The translations under genes and the position numbers were made by a program. A DNA stretch of 64,000 bases from positions 30,721 through 94,720 of IMG/VR virus record IMGVR_UViG_3300009177_000030; one strand, 5' to 3'. Of this stretch, positions 25,908-34,454 are shown piece after piece (positions within the stretch are counted from its first letter, which is position 1; the number at the start of each line of letters is the position of its first letter). Under the pieces are notes generated by a model. The model saw only the letters and a list, made by a program, of their open reading frames with translations. It did not search any database and was not told the DNA's origin. This DNA comes from a virus.

Positions 25908-26174
25908 ATGGCAGATTTACTAAAAGCCTCCTCGCTCTCCGAATAGCAACTCCGCAAGAGCGCCAAGCGTCTGGTCGCTTCCCGACTGAAATGTGAAGAA
26001 GACGAAGCGGCGATGCTGTCTAATCTGCACGTGTACCTGAAACTGAACGGTACGGGTGCTGCTACCCGGCTGTGCAGTAATTGCGGGATCGTTAAGGCTC
26101 GGTTGTCGGAGCTCGTAAACGGTAAGCGTGGGGTTCCGGTGGACATGGCTCGACGGATTGCGGGGCTGAAGTGA
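25908..26174 (+). pseudogene. Cro/YdaS-like HTH gene interrupted by in-frame TAG
   Basis: One frame of 89 codons from ATG 25908 to TGA 26172-26174, broken only by TAG at 25944-25946 (codon 13). After the amber it reads QLRKSAKRLVAS and then a DNA-binding helix-turn-helix (GAATRLCSNCGIVKARLSELV, then NGKRGVPVDMARRI), the Cro/YdaS pattern. The end couples by GTGA to the next gene, so the frame is maintained. Either a nonsense mutation, read-through, or use of the internal ATG at codon 34 to make a shorter repressor. Confidence 0.6.
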
Positions 26175-26446
26175 CCAAGCACGAAGGAATCGCCCCGTAC
26201 CGCAAGGCTGACAATCCCCGCGAGCGAATATTTGCAGAAGAGTGGGATCGCCAGAATAATCCTCCGAACAATCAGCCAGGAACTCTCCAGTGGTTGCTCC
26301 ATTCGAACGGAAGCCGCGTTGATGGGAATCCGTGTTCTGGCGAAGAGATCAAGATTGCCGCTACCGTAATCCAGTGGCTCGGTTCGCCGGTTGGATTCTC
26401 GTGGCTCACGCAGGTTATGGAAAAGATTGAAAAGGAAGTTAAATAA
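26171..26446 (+). CDS. Hypothetical protein
   Basis: 91 aa from GTG 26171 (GTGA overlap). Mixed helix; directly followed by the Gp3-like gene. Unrecognised. Confidence 0.6.
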   Translation: MTKHEGIAPYRKADNPRERIFAEEWDRQNNPPNNQPGTLQWLLHSNGSRVDGNPCSGEEIKIAATVIQWLGSPVGFSWLTQVMEKIEKEVK

Positions 26447-27958
26447 ATGAGCACCCAACCACTATTAGGCACAACCCCACGCCCCAACACAATGATCGGA
26501 ATCACCCACACGTCCGACGGGCGTAAGGTGATCCGCGAGTCCAAAGCCCTCAAGGTAGGCATCGGCTATCCCCGCGGGAAAGCTGCCGATGTGTTCGTGG
26601 ACACTGACGGCGCGTGGAATATCCGAGTCGGCAAGTACGGCTCCGACAAGAAAATGAAATGGGAGACGGTGGCGAAGTTCCCCACGAAAGATACACTACC
26701 CGGCGAGTCCCGGGCCAAGGCCGAGAAAGCCTTCCGCCAGGCATGGAAGGATTCCGACGTTTGCACGTATCCGCGCAAGGTGGCCTTCTTTCAATTCACA
26801 AAACCGATCATGGGCGAAGACGGGGCCGAGATCTACGTTCCTGACTTCGATGCTATCGAGGCGTACTCGTTCAGGAAGGACCGCTCTGGCCCTCCGACCG
26901 AGATTGACATCATCTTTCTCGATGATGAGCCCTTCACTGGTGGCTACCAAATGTGGAGTGCATCCGAACTGAAGTGCTCCGGCGACGGCGAGAACGCATT
27001 GCGGGTTCTGTCAATGGCTTCCACCCCGGAAGAGAAAGCATTGGCCGAGGAGGCCGCCAAAACCGGCAAGAAGCATTTCCCAGTTGTTGGCGGCTGCTGG
27101 ACCTGCAACTGCCCGTACGCGAAAGAAACAGCCGGTCCGCGTGGCCCGCAGCCAGCACCTTGCAAACCAGGCGCCGACATCAAGTTCCAGTTGATGGGGA
27201 GTATGCTAATGCGCGTGGGCGGCACGGCGTTCTTCCACACGTCCAGCTTCCGCAGCATCTCTCAGATTTTCAGTTCAATCGAACGCATTAAGGAATTGAC
27301 CGGCGGGCGGATCGCTGGCATTCCTCTCAAGATGATGGTCCGGTCGCACAAGACCAACCATAACGGCCAAGCCGCTATTCAGCAGAACGTTGCCATCGAG
27401 TTCCGCGCGAGCGATATTGATGACCTGCGCAAGAACCTGATTGAGCAGGCCTGGAAGTTCCGGCAGGCAACCGGAATTATTCTACCTGCTCCCGCGCGCA
27501 TGATCGAGGCAGCGCCGACGGAAGAAGAGACGCCAATGAGCGCTTCCGCGATGGCGTCTGAGTTCTATCCTGAGGCGGATGATGACCAGCCCGAGCAGGA
27601 GCCAGCCTCCCCCGCCGCCACAGCCACAGCCGCAAAAACGGAAGCGCTGAGCGACAAGCTGAAGAACGCGAAGAAAGCAGATAAACCAGCGGAAGCCGCG
27701 AAAGACCCGGGTGCGGCGCAGAACGAGGTTCAGCAGGCCACTCCCGCACCCGCCGCCGGTAAATGGCCCGACCGCCAGGCAATGAACGCCGACTTCAACA
27801 AACAGAAGGCGCGGATCGGGGAACCAGCATTCGAGGCAATCCGACAGAAGCATGACGTTCTGATGGGTGGACTGAAGTTTGATGATCCGAAGGCCGTTGC
27901 GATGTTTGAGGAGATGGCTGCGGCGCCGATGGCGGTTACTTCCGAGGATGTATTTTAG
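26447..27958 (+). CDS. Gp3-like protein (recombination directionality factor family)
   Basis: 503 aa. The order KVGIGYPRGK, a beta-rich middle, YQMWSASELKCSGDG, a Cys knuckle (CWTCNCPYA, then CKPG), and a domain reading FFHTSSFRSISQI and IPLKMMVRSHK matches the Gp3-like family of phage phiC31, which controls serine-integrase direction; many members are annotated only as metal-binding. A low-complexity Ala/Pro/Glu linker (about 370-435) leads to a short helical end. It follows YqaJ, so a general recombination role is equally possible. Confidence 0.6.
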   Translation: MSTQPLLGTTPRPNTMIGITHTSDGRKVIRESKALKVGIGYPRGKAADVFVDTDGAWNIRVGKYGSDKKMKWETVAKFPTKDTLPGESRAKAEKAFRQAWKDSDVCTYPRKVAFFQFTKPIMGEDGAEIYVPDFDAIEAYSFRKDRSGPPTEIDIIFLDDEPFTGGYQMWSASELKCSGDGENALRVLSMASTPEEKALAEEAAKTGKKHFPVVGGCWTCNCPYAKETAGPRGPQPAPCKPGADIKFQLMGSMLMRVGGTAFFHTSSFRSISQIFSSIERIKELTGGRIAGIPLKMMVRSHKTNHNGQAAIQQNVAIEFRASDIDDLRKNLIEQAWKFRQATGIILPAPARMIEAAPTEEETPMSASAMASEFYPEADDDQPEQEPASPAATATAAKTEALSDKLKNAKKADKPAEAAKDPGAAQNEVQQATPAPAAGKWPDRQAMNADFNKQKARIGEPAFEAIRQKHDVLMGGLKFDDPKAVAMFEEMAAAPMAVTSEDVF

Positions 27959-28094
27959 TTTCGCCGGCTGATAATTGCGCTTCCCCTCGACGCGCAGGTC
28001 ATATACAGAAATCCGGCGATGTTGTAAGCCTGAAAGGGTAAAGGGAAGCCCCGGCGGAGAATCTCGGGGGAGACGACCAAAGGGGCTCGAATTT
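27959..28094 (+). other. Structured leader without gene
   Basis: 136 bases. AGCCCC and GGGGCT can pair around an inner stem, and GGGGAGAC occurs at 28067-28074. Could be a leader or small RNA; see the later GGGGAGAC copies. Confidence 0.3.
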
Positions 28095-28430
28095 ATGCCA
28101 CAAATTTACACACAAAAAGACCTCGGCTATCCCAGAACGCCAACTACGGCATTGTTCCGCGTGGAAATGGAAGACAAGTCGCTCTGGGACGTTCCGGTGC
28201 AGGCGATTGTTGACAGCCGGGATGAGCACTACGCTAGCGATAAAGAAGACACCATAGGATTTATACACGAAGGTGGACTCTCTGATGTCGAGATCTTCGA
28301 CTGGGCCGGGAACAACATGAACTGGGATGACGTGAAGGAGTTCGCGGTTCAGGTGCCATCACCCAAGGTCGAGATTGACTGGGAAGAGGGCTGGAACTCT
28401 GGCGAGAAGGAGATTGTGGGGAAGGTTTAG
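28095..28430 (+). CDS. Acidic hypothetical protein
   Basis: 111 aa from ATG 28095, after AAAGGGG; the frame is open upstream but non-coding in character. Acidic, Trp-rich C-terminus (DWEEGWNSGEKE). Not recognised. Confidence 0.55.
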   Translation: MPQIYTQKDLGYPRTPTTALFRVEMEDKSLWDVPVQAIVDSRDEHYASDKEDTIGFIHEGGLSDVEIFDWAGNNMNWDDVKEFAVQVPSPKVEIDWEEGWNSGEKEIVGKV

Positions 28431-28708
28431 GTTTTATGCACCCGGCATCCCGCAAGGGGTGGCTCTGTCTCACGATGGGGTGGTGGTTCCCGGGTGCTCC
28501 AGTTCTGGCGGCGGCGTGGATGCTCAAACGGAGTAATCCGCTCTTACAATGAGCGGGGAGACACGCGGGAATGGTGGCCCATTCCATCGGTGGTGACGCA
28601 GGGGATGAGATGCCCCACGAAACGCAGAAATGCGGGGAGACGTTACAAGGCCACAAATCGATAGCCCGTTAGATTCGGGACCGCCAGATTAAATTTTTAG
28701 GGGATGAA
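28431..28708 (+). other. Mostly non-coding region with GGGGAGAC repeats and mini-ORFs
   Basis: 278 bases. A 38-codon hydrophobic ORF (28436-28552) is followed by overlapping 15- and 23-codon ORFs (28549-28596, 28593-28664). GGGGAGAC occurs at 28555-28562 and 28634-28641. The sequence can fold strongly. Either very small genes or a structured RNA. Confidence 0.35.
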
Positions 28709-28930
28709 ATGAAAGTCACAAAAGACAAAGATTCGGTAGTCGTTAAATGCAGCGCCAAGGAAGCTCGGTTGATGGCGGCTGCCTGCGCTCAGGCGGCAGA
28801 AAAGCAGTATACCAGCGGGACGGAAGCCAAGATGGATTCATTGGCTAAGATCGCCCTTCAGGTGTCCAGCGAGTACAATGCCATAGCCGTTAAGATCCTG
28901 AGCGAGGCATCGTTCTGCGAGAACGTTTAA
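28709..28930 (+). CDS. Small hypothetical protein
   Basis: 73 aa; AGGGGATGAA precedes the ATG. Basic N-terminus, Ala-rich helical rest. Unrecognised. Confidence 0.55.
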   Translation: MKVTKDKDSVVVKCSAKEARLMAAACAQAAEKQYTSGTEAKMDSLAKIALQVSSEYNAIAVKILSEASFCENV

Positions 28931-29190
28931 ATGTTTCCACTCACTTAGCCTGCGCTCGTGAGTGGCCCCGGCTTACCGGCTGGGGGAGAATTCTGGCGGT
29001 GATCGGGATGACTGACGGCTCCCCGATGAAAAGGTAATCGTTGGAGGTATGATGTGCGCCTCATGAAACAAGCCGCCAGAGCAAGACCCTCGAAAGAGGT
29101 ACGGCAGGGATTGCGTATCTGAAGCGCAAGATCCTCCTCCCACGTTCCACCTCCGTGCGCCGGGAAGAGGTGGGTAAATTTGAGGAGATT
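28931..29190 (+). other. Intergenic leader of the alpha-CTD gene
   Basis: 260 bases with no defensible gene. CCCCGGC and GGCTGGGG can form a hairpin near 28965-28985. GAGGAG lies four bases before ATG 29191. Confidence 0.4.
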
Positions 29191-29811
29191 ATGCCAGCGT
29201 TGTCGTTTACCGTCGAGTTTGTGATTGAAGAGTGCTGTGCTTGCCATATGATGTTCGCCGTGAGCAAGGACTTTCAGCGCCGCAAGCAAGTGGACCATGG
29301 GTCGTTTCACTGCCCAGAGGGACATACTATGTCCTATACCGGAAAGACCGAACTGGATCGCTTACGGGAGTCAACTACTGCAGCACAGCAGGCTCTTCAG
29401 GCCAAACTTAATGAGGCCAATCACGCGAAGTTGGTAGCTGAAAAAGAGCGCAATCAAATCGCCGCCGAGAAGAAGCGCATGGAAGCGCGTGCCGCGGCTG
29501 GTGTTTGCTTGTGCTGTAACCGTACCTTTGAAGATCTCGCACGCCATATGGAAAGTAAGCATTCCGGCGTTCTTGGCCCTGGGAAAGAGCAACGCCAGAT
29601 TGAGGGCGAGAGGGCAATGCCTGTAATGGTGGAGGAGTTGGAATTAGGTGTACGGGCATACAACTGTCTGAAGAACGCTGGCATTGACACTATTCAGGAG
29701 CTACTTGCGGCTCCATGCGCCACTTTATTTCAAATGAAAAACTTCGGCAAAAAATCAATGGATGAAATTAACGCAGAGTTGGGTCGACTTGGCCTGCCGG
29801 TGAAAAAATAA
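29191..29811 (+). CDS. Zinc-finger/coiled-coil protein fused to an RNA polymerase alpha-CTD
   Basis: 206 aa from ATG 29191 (GAGGAG upstream). Three parts. (a) 1-50: zinc ribbon C15xxC18 with CPEGH at 41-45. (b) 50-125: charged coiled coil, then a C2H2 finger (CLCCNRTF, H119, H124); parts a and b together match a common unnamed phage family. (c) 145-206: an alpha-subunit C-terminal domain, ELGVRAYNCLKNAGI then NFGKKS. R155, N158, G186, K188 and S189 align with E. coli alpha R265, N268, G296, K298 and S299, which contact UP-element DNA. It could recruit or redirect host polymerase. Confidence 0.88.
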   Translation: MPALSFTVEFVIEECCACHMMFAVSKDFQRRKQVDHGSFHCPEGHTMSYTGKTELDRLRESTTAAQQALQAKLNEANHAKLVAEKERNQIAAEKKRMEARAAAGVCLCCNRTFEDLARHMESKHSGVLGPGKEQRQIEGERAMPVMVEELELGVRAYNCLKNAGIDTIQELLAAPCATLFQMKNFGKKSMDEINAELGRLGLPVKK

Positions 29812-29813
29812 CC

Positions 29814-30023
29814 ATGTCCCAAAAAACCAAACCCCGCACCCGCGTAATCATCGAACCCAAGAAAGTAGTCGAGCTCGGAGTCTATGTCTCCGCCGGGCAA
29901 TTGTCCAGGCTGGAGAAGATACTGAGCAACTGGAGCATTAAGTATTCGGTGCTGCCGGAGCCGGATGAGCCGTATGCGGATTTGAGTGAGTGGTATGAGG
30001 AGTGTAAATATGAGTCCGCTTAA
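29814..30023 (+). CDS. Small hypothetical protein
   Basis: 69 aa, three bases after the alpha-CTD gene. Basic N-terminus (RTRVIIEPKKVVELGVYV), acidic C-terminus. Unrecognised. Confidence 0.55.
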   Translation: MSQKTKPRTRVIIEPKKVVELGVYVSAGQLSRLEKILSNWSIKYSVLPEPDEPYADLSEWYEECKYESA

Positions 30024-30276
30024 TAACGTCTCCGCCAGTGTTCCGGATAAGCTCGTAAAACCCGAGACCGCCCGCGTTCTCCGTGAAGAGATGAACTACC
30101 GGAACAAGAGCGAGAGTTGCAAGACTTGTGCCAACCACAAGGAAATCGACGATCCACACTTAGACCGTAGTTGGATGCAGGTGTGCGCTTTGTTCGAGAA
30201 GCAGTTGGGGCTTATCACCATCGAAGTCACTGGCATCTGCAAGCACTGGAAGGAACCGGAATCGCCATGCGCATAG
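30010..30276 (+). CDS. Cys-cluster protein
   Basis: 88 aa from ATG 30010, overlapping the previous gene. SCKTCANH, a central VCALF and GICKHW supply four Cys plus His, probably one metal site (zinc or Fe-S). Confidence 0.6.
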   Translation: MSPLNNVSASVPDKLVKPETARVLREEMNYRNKSESCKTCANHKEIDDPHLDRSWMQVCALFEKQLGLITIEVTGICKHWKEPESPCA

Positions 30277-31622
30277 TTTCATTATCGGCCGAAAACATCA
30301 AACGCCTGAAGGTGGTAGAGATCACCCCGAAAGGTGACGTGGTTCAGATCACGGGCAGGAACGCGAGCGGCAAGAGTTCAGTCCTTGATTCAATTATGTA
30401 CGCCCTTGGCGGCGAGAAGTCAATCCCCGGTAAGCCAGTCCGCGAAGGCTGCGATAAGGCCAAGATCAAACTGAACCTCGGCACCGTGGTAGTCGAGCGC
30501 CGGTTCACACCGTCCGGAACGACCATCAGCGTCACGAGCGCAGACGGTGCCACCTACAAGTCTCCACAGAAGATGCTGGACGATCTCCTCGGGGCGCTGA
30601 CGTTCGATCCTCTCGCATTCTCACGTCAGAAGCCTCGGGATCAGTTTGATACGCTCCGCAAACTGGTAAATCTGCCGATCGACATCGACGCGCTGAACGC
30701 AGCGAACCAGAACGACTACGAATACCGCACGGAGATCAACCGGCAGACGAAGCAATTTCGAACGCAGGCAGAAGCCATAAGGGTGCCGGATAGCACTCCG
30801 GTGGAACCAGAAGACGAGTCCGCCTTTTTGGATGGAATTGAGCGCGCCGGAACTGTCAATGCAGATATTCAGCGGCGGCAGGCGAACCGGGAAAAGGCGG
30901 TTAAGGACGTTGCAGATTTACGAGCCAGGGCGGTTGCCGTCCGGGATGCATTCTTAAACGCGACCAGTGAAGCGGGCGAGCGCATTACTGATCTGCAAAA
31001 ACAAATCGAGGATATCAAGGCACGTCTCCAGCGAGACGCTAAGGCTGCTGATGAATCGGCGGCGGCCAGCGAATCGGCTGCGAATGCTCTGGAAGCTAAG
31101 CTATTATCTGCCCCGCTACTGCCCGAACCGGTATCCATCTCCGACCTCCGAACCAAACTCGACGCTGCGAAGATCCGCAACGTTGCCGTGGCTGAACGCA
31201 AACGCCGGGAAGCCCTGCTCGAGCAGGCCCAACAGTCCGAAGCCGTGGCGAAGTCCCTCACCGACGCCATGGAGGTGCGCGACAAGCAAAAAGAGGACGC
31301 TATCAAGGCGGCCACTATGCCGGTGTCTGGACTTGGATTCGGAAGCGATCACGTCACGTATAACGGGATCCCGTTCGATCAGGCGAGCTCGGCTGAGAAG
31401 TTGAGGGTATCCGCCGCTATCGCTATGGCTGGGAATCCGAAGTTGCGGGTGATCCGGATTCAGGATGGATCGTTGCTGGACGAGGACGGCCTGAAGATCA
31501 TCAGCGACATGGCCGCAGAGAAAGACTATCAGGTGTGGCTCGAAGCCGTGGATTCGACCGGTAAGGTCGGCATCTACATGGAGGATGGCGAGGTTGCGGC
31601 GGTGAATGAGGCGAAGGCGTGA
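30267..31622 (+). CDS. Rad50/SMC-like ATPase
   Basis: 451 aa from ATG 30267, overlapping the previous stop. Walker A GRNASGKSS at 30-38, a coiled-coil middle (about 180-350), and a C-terminal half with ASSAEKLRVS (signature-like) and LRVIRIQDGSLLDEDG (Walker B-like). Short arms compared with SbcC. With YqaJ and the helicase it fits DNA end processing, like phage SbcC/gp46 analogues; a separate SbcD-type nuclease is not seen. Confidence 0.8.
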   Translation: MRIVSLSAENIKRLKVVEITPKGDVVQITGRNASGKSSVLDSIMYALGGEKSIPGKPVREGCDKAKIKLNLGTVVVERRFTPSGTTISVTSADGATYKSPQKMLDDLLGALTFDPLAFSRQKPRDQFDTLRKLVNLPIDIDALNAANQNDYEYRTEINRQTKQFRTQAEAIRVPDSTPVEPEDESAFLDGIERAGTVNADIQRRQANREKAVKDVADLRARAVAVRDAFLNATSEAGERITDLQKQIEDIKARLQRDAKAADESAAASESAANALEAKLLSAPLLPEPVSISDLRTKLDAAKIRNVAVAERKRREALLEQAQQSEAVAKSLTDAMEVRDKQKEDAIKAATMPVSGLGFGSDHVTYNGIPFDQASSAEKLRVSAAIAMAGNPKLRVIRIQDGSLLDEDGLKIISDMAAEKDYQVWLEAVDSTGKVGIYMEDGEVAAVNEAKA

Positions 31623-31990
31623 CCCATCAGCAGTTAGAAATCCTCCAGCACGCGCTGGGTGTAGACGAATATGGCCGGGGCCAACAATACCGGGACCACT
31701 TCGCGGCTGGCGGGGAAGACATACCCATTTGCCAGGAACTGATCGCTCTCGGCTACATGCGCCAAGTCGCAACGACTGCGGTGTTTCAGGACTTCAACTG
31801 CCGGGTCACCGAGGAAGGCAAAGCGGCCATGCTCCGGGAGAGTCCGGCGCCGCCCGTACTGACCCGGGGACAGAAACGATATCGGCACTGGCTGAAGGTT
31901 TCGGATTGCTTCCCGGATTGGAAGTTTGGGGATTATCTAAAGAAGTATGTGCGGCCTGAGGCTGGTGGCGTGCTGGGGGATTATCTGTGA
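31619..31990 (+). CDS. Hypothetical protein
   Basis: 123 aa from GTG 31619 (GTGA). Contains a YRDHFAAGG segment and helices with Trp/Tyr near the end; I recall similar phage genes without function. Confidence 0.6.
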   Translation: MTHQQLEILQHALGVDEYGRGQQYRDHFAAGGEDIPICQELIALGYMRQVATTAVFQDFNCRVTEEGKAAMLRESPAPPVLTRGQKRYRHWLKVSDCFPDWKFGDYLKKYVRPEAGGVLGDYL

Positions 31991-32241
31991 AATCCACCCG
32001 CACCTCAGACCGCGAATTTACGCAATCCGTAGGCATCAAACAGGACTGCGAAATGTGCGAACTCCTGCACATCGACATCGAACGCCAGAAGGACGAGACC
32101 ACCCATAGGGAACAGGTCTGCTGGTTCCTGATTCAGGTTGCCTTGAGCCGAGAGAGTCGTCTGCGAACGTGGAAGTTGGCTGCGTTTGGTGGCTGGGTTA
32201 TGGCGGTCCTGCTGGGGATTGCGAGCCTTCATCATGCCTAA
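31987..32241 (+). CDS. Small membrane-anchored protein
   Basis: 84 aa from GTG 31987 (GTGA). CEMCELLH in the N-terminal half and one C-terminal membrane helix (FGGWVMAVLLGIASL). Confidence 0.55.
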   Translation: MKSTRTSDREFTQSVGIKQDCEMCELLHIDIERQKDETTHREQVCWFLIQVALSRESRLRTWKLAAFGGWVMAVLLGIASLHHA

Positions 32242-32623
32242 AATCCACAACCGTATCGAACGCACCAAAATGGAACACATCCGTATGCAGGCGGCTCGGT
32301 GCTTTGCGGTGGGCAGCACGCAGGCTGATATAACGCGGCTGTATAACGTAAGCCGAACGACGGCTATGAAGTGGCACCGGGCCTGGAAGCGTGGCGGCGC
32401 GAAGGCACTCGAGCAGCGCAAAGCTACCGGGCGGCCGAGATTTGTGGGGATTGAGGCTATCCGGGAGTTTATCGAAAGCTTAGATATGGAAGGCCAGACG
32501 ACGGAGTCGATGGTTGCGGAACTCAGCATGCGTTTCGGGGTGGAGTACGACAAGGATCACGTGGGGCGGATTTTGAATCGGTTGGGGTATCGGTGGATCG
32601 GGAGGGGGTGGGGGCGTGGATAA
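32234..32623 (+). CDS. Helix-turn-helix protein, transposase-derived type
   Basis: 129 aa from ATG 32234. QADITRLYNVSRTTAMKWH and KATGRPRF are the two winged-helix modules found at the N-terminus of IS630-type transposases; the catalytic DDE part is absent. Length and coupling to neighbours suggest a stand-alone DNA-binding regulator rather than a fragment. Confidence 0.65.
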   Translation: MPKIHNRIERTKMEHIRMQAARCFAVGSTQADITRLYNVSRTTAMKWHRAWKRGGAKALEQRKATGRPRFVGIEAIREFIESLDMEGQTTESMVAELSMRFGVEYDKDHVGRILNRLGYRWIGRGWGRG

Positions 32624-32786
32624 CTATATTGCACCTGAAGGAACTGAATGGGTCTGTGGCGCATGCGGTCGGCACGGTTCGGACCGGACCAGAATTGGTG
32701 ATGAGTCCTGTTTCCTGAATGCGGTTCTGTGTCGCAAGAAGCTGGTCGTTGGGGAAGATGGTTGTGAGTGGGAGGCGGTAGAATGA
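32616..32786 (+). CDS. 56-aa Cys-rich protein
   Basis: GTG 32616 overlaps the upstream stop; its stop overlaps the next ATG (ATGA). CGACGRHG with three later Cys suggests a zinc site. Confidence 0.5.
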   Translation: MDNYIAPEGTEWVCGACGRHGSDRTRIGDESCFLNAVLCRKKLVVGEDGCEWEAVE

Positions 32787-33040
32787 TCCACCGCCGCATC
32801 GACGACAACGAACTGAACAAAGACGCCAAGTTTGAGTGCGGCATCGCATGGCCGTTGCCGGAAGGCGATCTGTACGTCTGGGACAGCGAGTTATTCATGA
32901 CCCATCGGATTACGTGCGAGGGCTGCGGAGGTGGACCGCCAAGGCCAATCGGAACTCCGATATCCGAACTCTCAGGCCAGCCGGGGCATCCCGGCTATAA
33001 AAAGTTCTGCGACATCGCCCGATCGTGGGGGTACGAATGA
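32783..33040 (+). CDS. Hypothetical protein
   Basis: 85 aa from ATG 32783. CEGCGGGP near the middle; Pro/Gly-rich second half. Unrecognised. Confidence 0.5.
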   Translation: MIHRRIDDNELNKDAKFECGIAWPLPEGDLYVWDSELFMTHRITCEGCGGGPPRPIGTPISELSGQPGHPGYKKFCDIARSWGYE

Positions 33041-33237
33041 GCAAAATGACTCAGGAGGAATTTATCGCAATCCTCTTTGCGGACTTAAATTATGACACCG
33101 CCGCCCAGCGCAAAGGTTGGCTGCAACTCCGGTTTCAGGTGAACTTTCCGGATGAGTTGACGGTGGCCCAGAAGTCTCGGGCTATTGAGATGTTGAAGGC
33201 GGAGAAGAGCGGAGAGCCGGAGGATGAGGATGATTGA
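33037..33237 (+). CDS. Small hypothetical protein
   Basis: 66 aa from ATG 33037 (ATGA overlap), acidic C-terminus. Confidence 0.5.
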   Translation: MSKMTQEEFIAILFADLNYDTAAQRKGWLQLRFQVNFPDELTVAQKSRAIEMLKAEKSGEPEDEDD

Positions 33238-33394
33238 ATTTTTTTGGTGTACGCTGGCAGCGGGATCCGCATTCTGGATCTGCGCCGCCCTTCACGAGAT
33301 CCACCAAGACCTGGTTCGCATCGGCGACATCCTGCGCGACAAGCAGTTGGAGATACCGAGTCCGTTGATGGTTGAAAGGTATGAAAGCAAATGA
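33230..33394 (+). CDS. 54-aa membrane protein
   Basis: ATG 33230 inside the previous gene; stop overlaps the next ATG. One N-terminal membrane helix (FFWCTLAAGSAFWICAAL) then a charged helix. Confidence 0.5.
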   Translation: MIEFFWCTLAAGSAFWICAALHEIHQDLVRIGDILRDKQLEIPSPLMVERYESK

Positions 33395-33720
33395 ATAATC
33401 CAAAACTATACCGAGAGATGTCCGAGCCGCACGCGACTGCTGCCGAAGTTAACGCTTCCCTCCAGGCGTTTTTCGATGATCTTGGCGAACTGCGCAAGAA
33501 ACACAAATTGCGCGATATCGTCGCTATCGTAAACACCTCCTACTTGGCCAGCGACGGCATCGAAGAGATTGACGGCGGCTCGTGGTTTGGATACGGGAAT
33601 TCCATGAATTACGAAATAATGCTGGCGCACACCTTGGGCATCGTTCAGACTGAACGGCAGGAAATGCTAGCTCGGGCTATGTCTGCGCCTCTCCGGAAGG
33701 GCGGATCGACTCATGGCTAG
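33391..33720 (+). CDS. Hypothetical protein
   Basis: 109 aa, helical, ATGA coupling. Middle part DIVAIVNTSYLASDG then GGSWFGYGNS. Unrecognised. Confidence 0.55.
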   Translation: MNNPKLYREMSEPHATAAEVNASLQAFFDDLGELRKKHKLRDIVAIVNTSYLASDGIEEIDGGSWFGYGNSMNYEIMLAHTLGIVQTERQEMLARAMSAPLRKGGSTHG

Positions 33721-34000
33721 CCACCTCAAAATCATCGAAACCCACGACACAGGAAAGACGAAAGTCTTCACGGTCCATCCGGCGGCTGGTGGCGGCGCTA
33801 TCGGTCGCATCCTCTGGTACTCCCAATGGCGGCGGTACACGCTTCAGCCGGCGAGCGCTACGGTGTGGGATTCCTCGTGCCTGCTGGAAGTGCGGGATTT
33901 TATTGACCGGTTGATGCTGGACCGGGATCCGCGGCATCAGAAACTCGTTAAAGAGGCGGCTGCGGCCATGGTGGCCGATATGTATGGGGACGGGGATTGA
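33713..34000 (+). CDS. Hypothetical protein
   Basis: 95 aa; beta strands with GRILWYSQWRRYTLQP in the middle then helical, a pattern I recall from phage genes of unknown role. Confidence 0.55.
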   Translation: MASHLKIIETHDTGKTKVFTVHPAAGGGAIGRILWYSQWRRYTLQPASATVWDSSCLLEVRDFIDRLMLDRDPRHQKLVKEAAAAMVADMYGDGD

Positions 34001-34221
34001 TGGAAAATCCTCCTATCCAAAGCATTTCCGCTGCCGCCAAAATGCGCGACAATCTGTCGGCCGAGATAACTGCACTTGTCGTTAAGTACGAGCAGCAGAC
34101 GGGCTTGACTATCAACGGACTACCGATTCTTCGAACTATTCTAAAGGACCGGCGCGGTTACAAAACAAATCAGATGCGTGTGGGCGTTAATGCTCAGTTG
34201 CCTGGAAATGGGGCGGAATAA
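34000..34221 (+). CDS. Small helical protein
   Basis: 73 aa from ATG 34000; a TTG three bases upstream would make a TTGA overlap. Unrecognised. Confidence 0.5.
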   Translation: MENPPIQSISAAAKMRDNLSAEITALVVKYEQQTGLTINGLPILRTILKDRRGYKTNQMRVGVNAQLPGNGAE

Positions 34222-34454
34222 TGCTGCAACTCTGGCGCATAACGATGCGGAAACTGGCCTATGTTGAATCGGGGCGATTCATTCACGCAAAGGAAATCGC
34301 CATAAAATCCCGTTCCGAAATTGAGGCCGTAGCGTTTGCAAAGAAGAATATCCACTCGCCGGAATGGTGGGAAGGCTACATCATTACTGAAGTGAAGTGG
34401 ATCGGCGAACTGTGGGCGGCGGAAGGCTTTACCTGTCCGATGGAGGAAGATTAG
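34221..34454 (+). CDS. Small alpha/beta protein
   Basis: 77 aa, TAATG overlap. Strand-helix-strand-like; Trp-rich second half. Confidence 0.5.
   Translation: MLQLWRITMRKLAYVESGRFIHAKEIAIKSRSEIEAVAFAKKNIHSPEWWEGYIITEVKWIGELWAAEGFTCPMEED

Noticed and set aside
25944-25946. Genome-wide amber (TAG to Gln) recoding
   Set aside because: Many well-supported genes here end in TAG at coupled junctions (for example 1600, 18196, 27958, 30276, 40614), so TAG works as a stop.
25898-26458. 186-aa minus-strand frame
   Set aside because: Antisense to the Cro-like frame and the next coupled gene; no start signal.
31116-31772. 218-aa minus-strand frame
   Set aside because: Antisense to the Rad50-like ATPase and its coupled neighbour.
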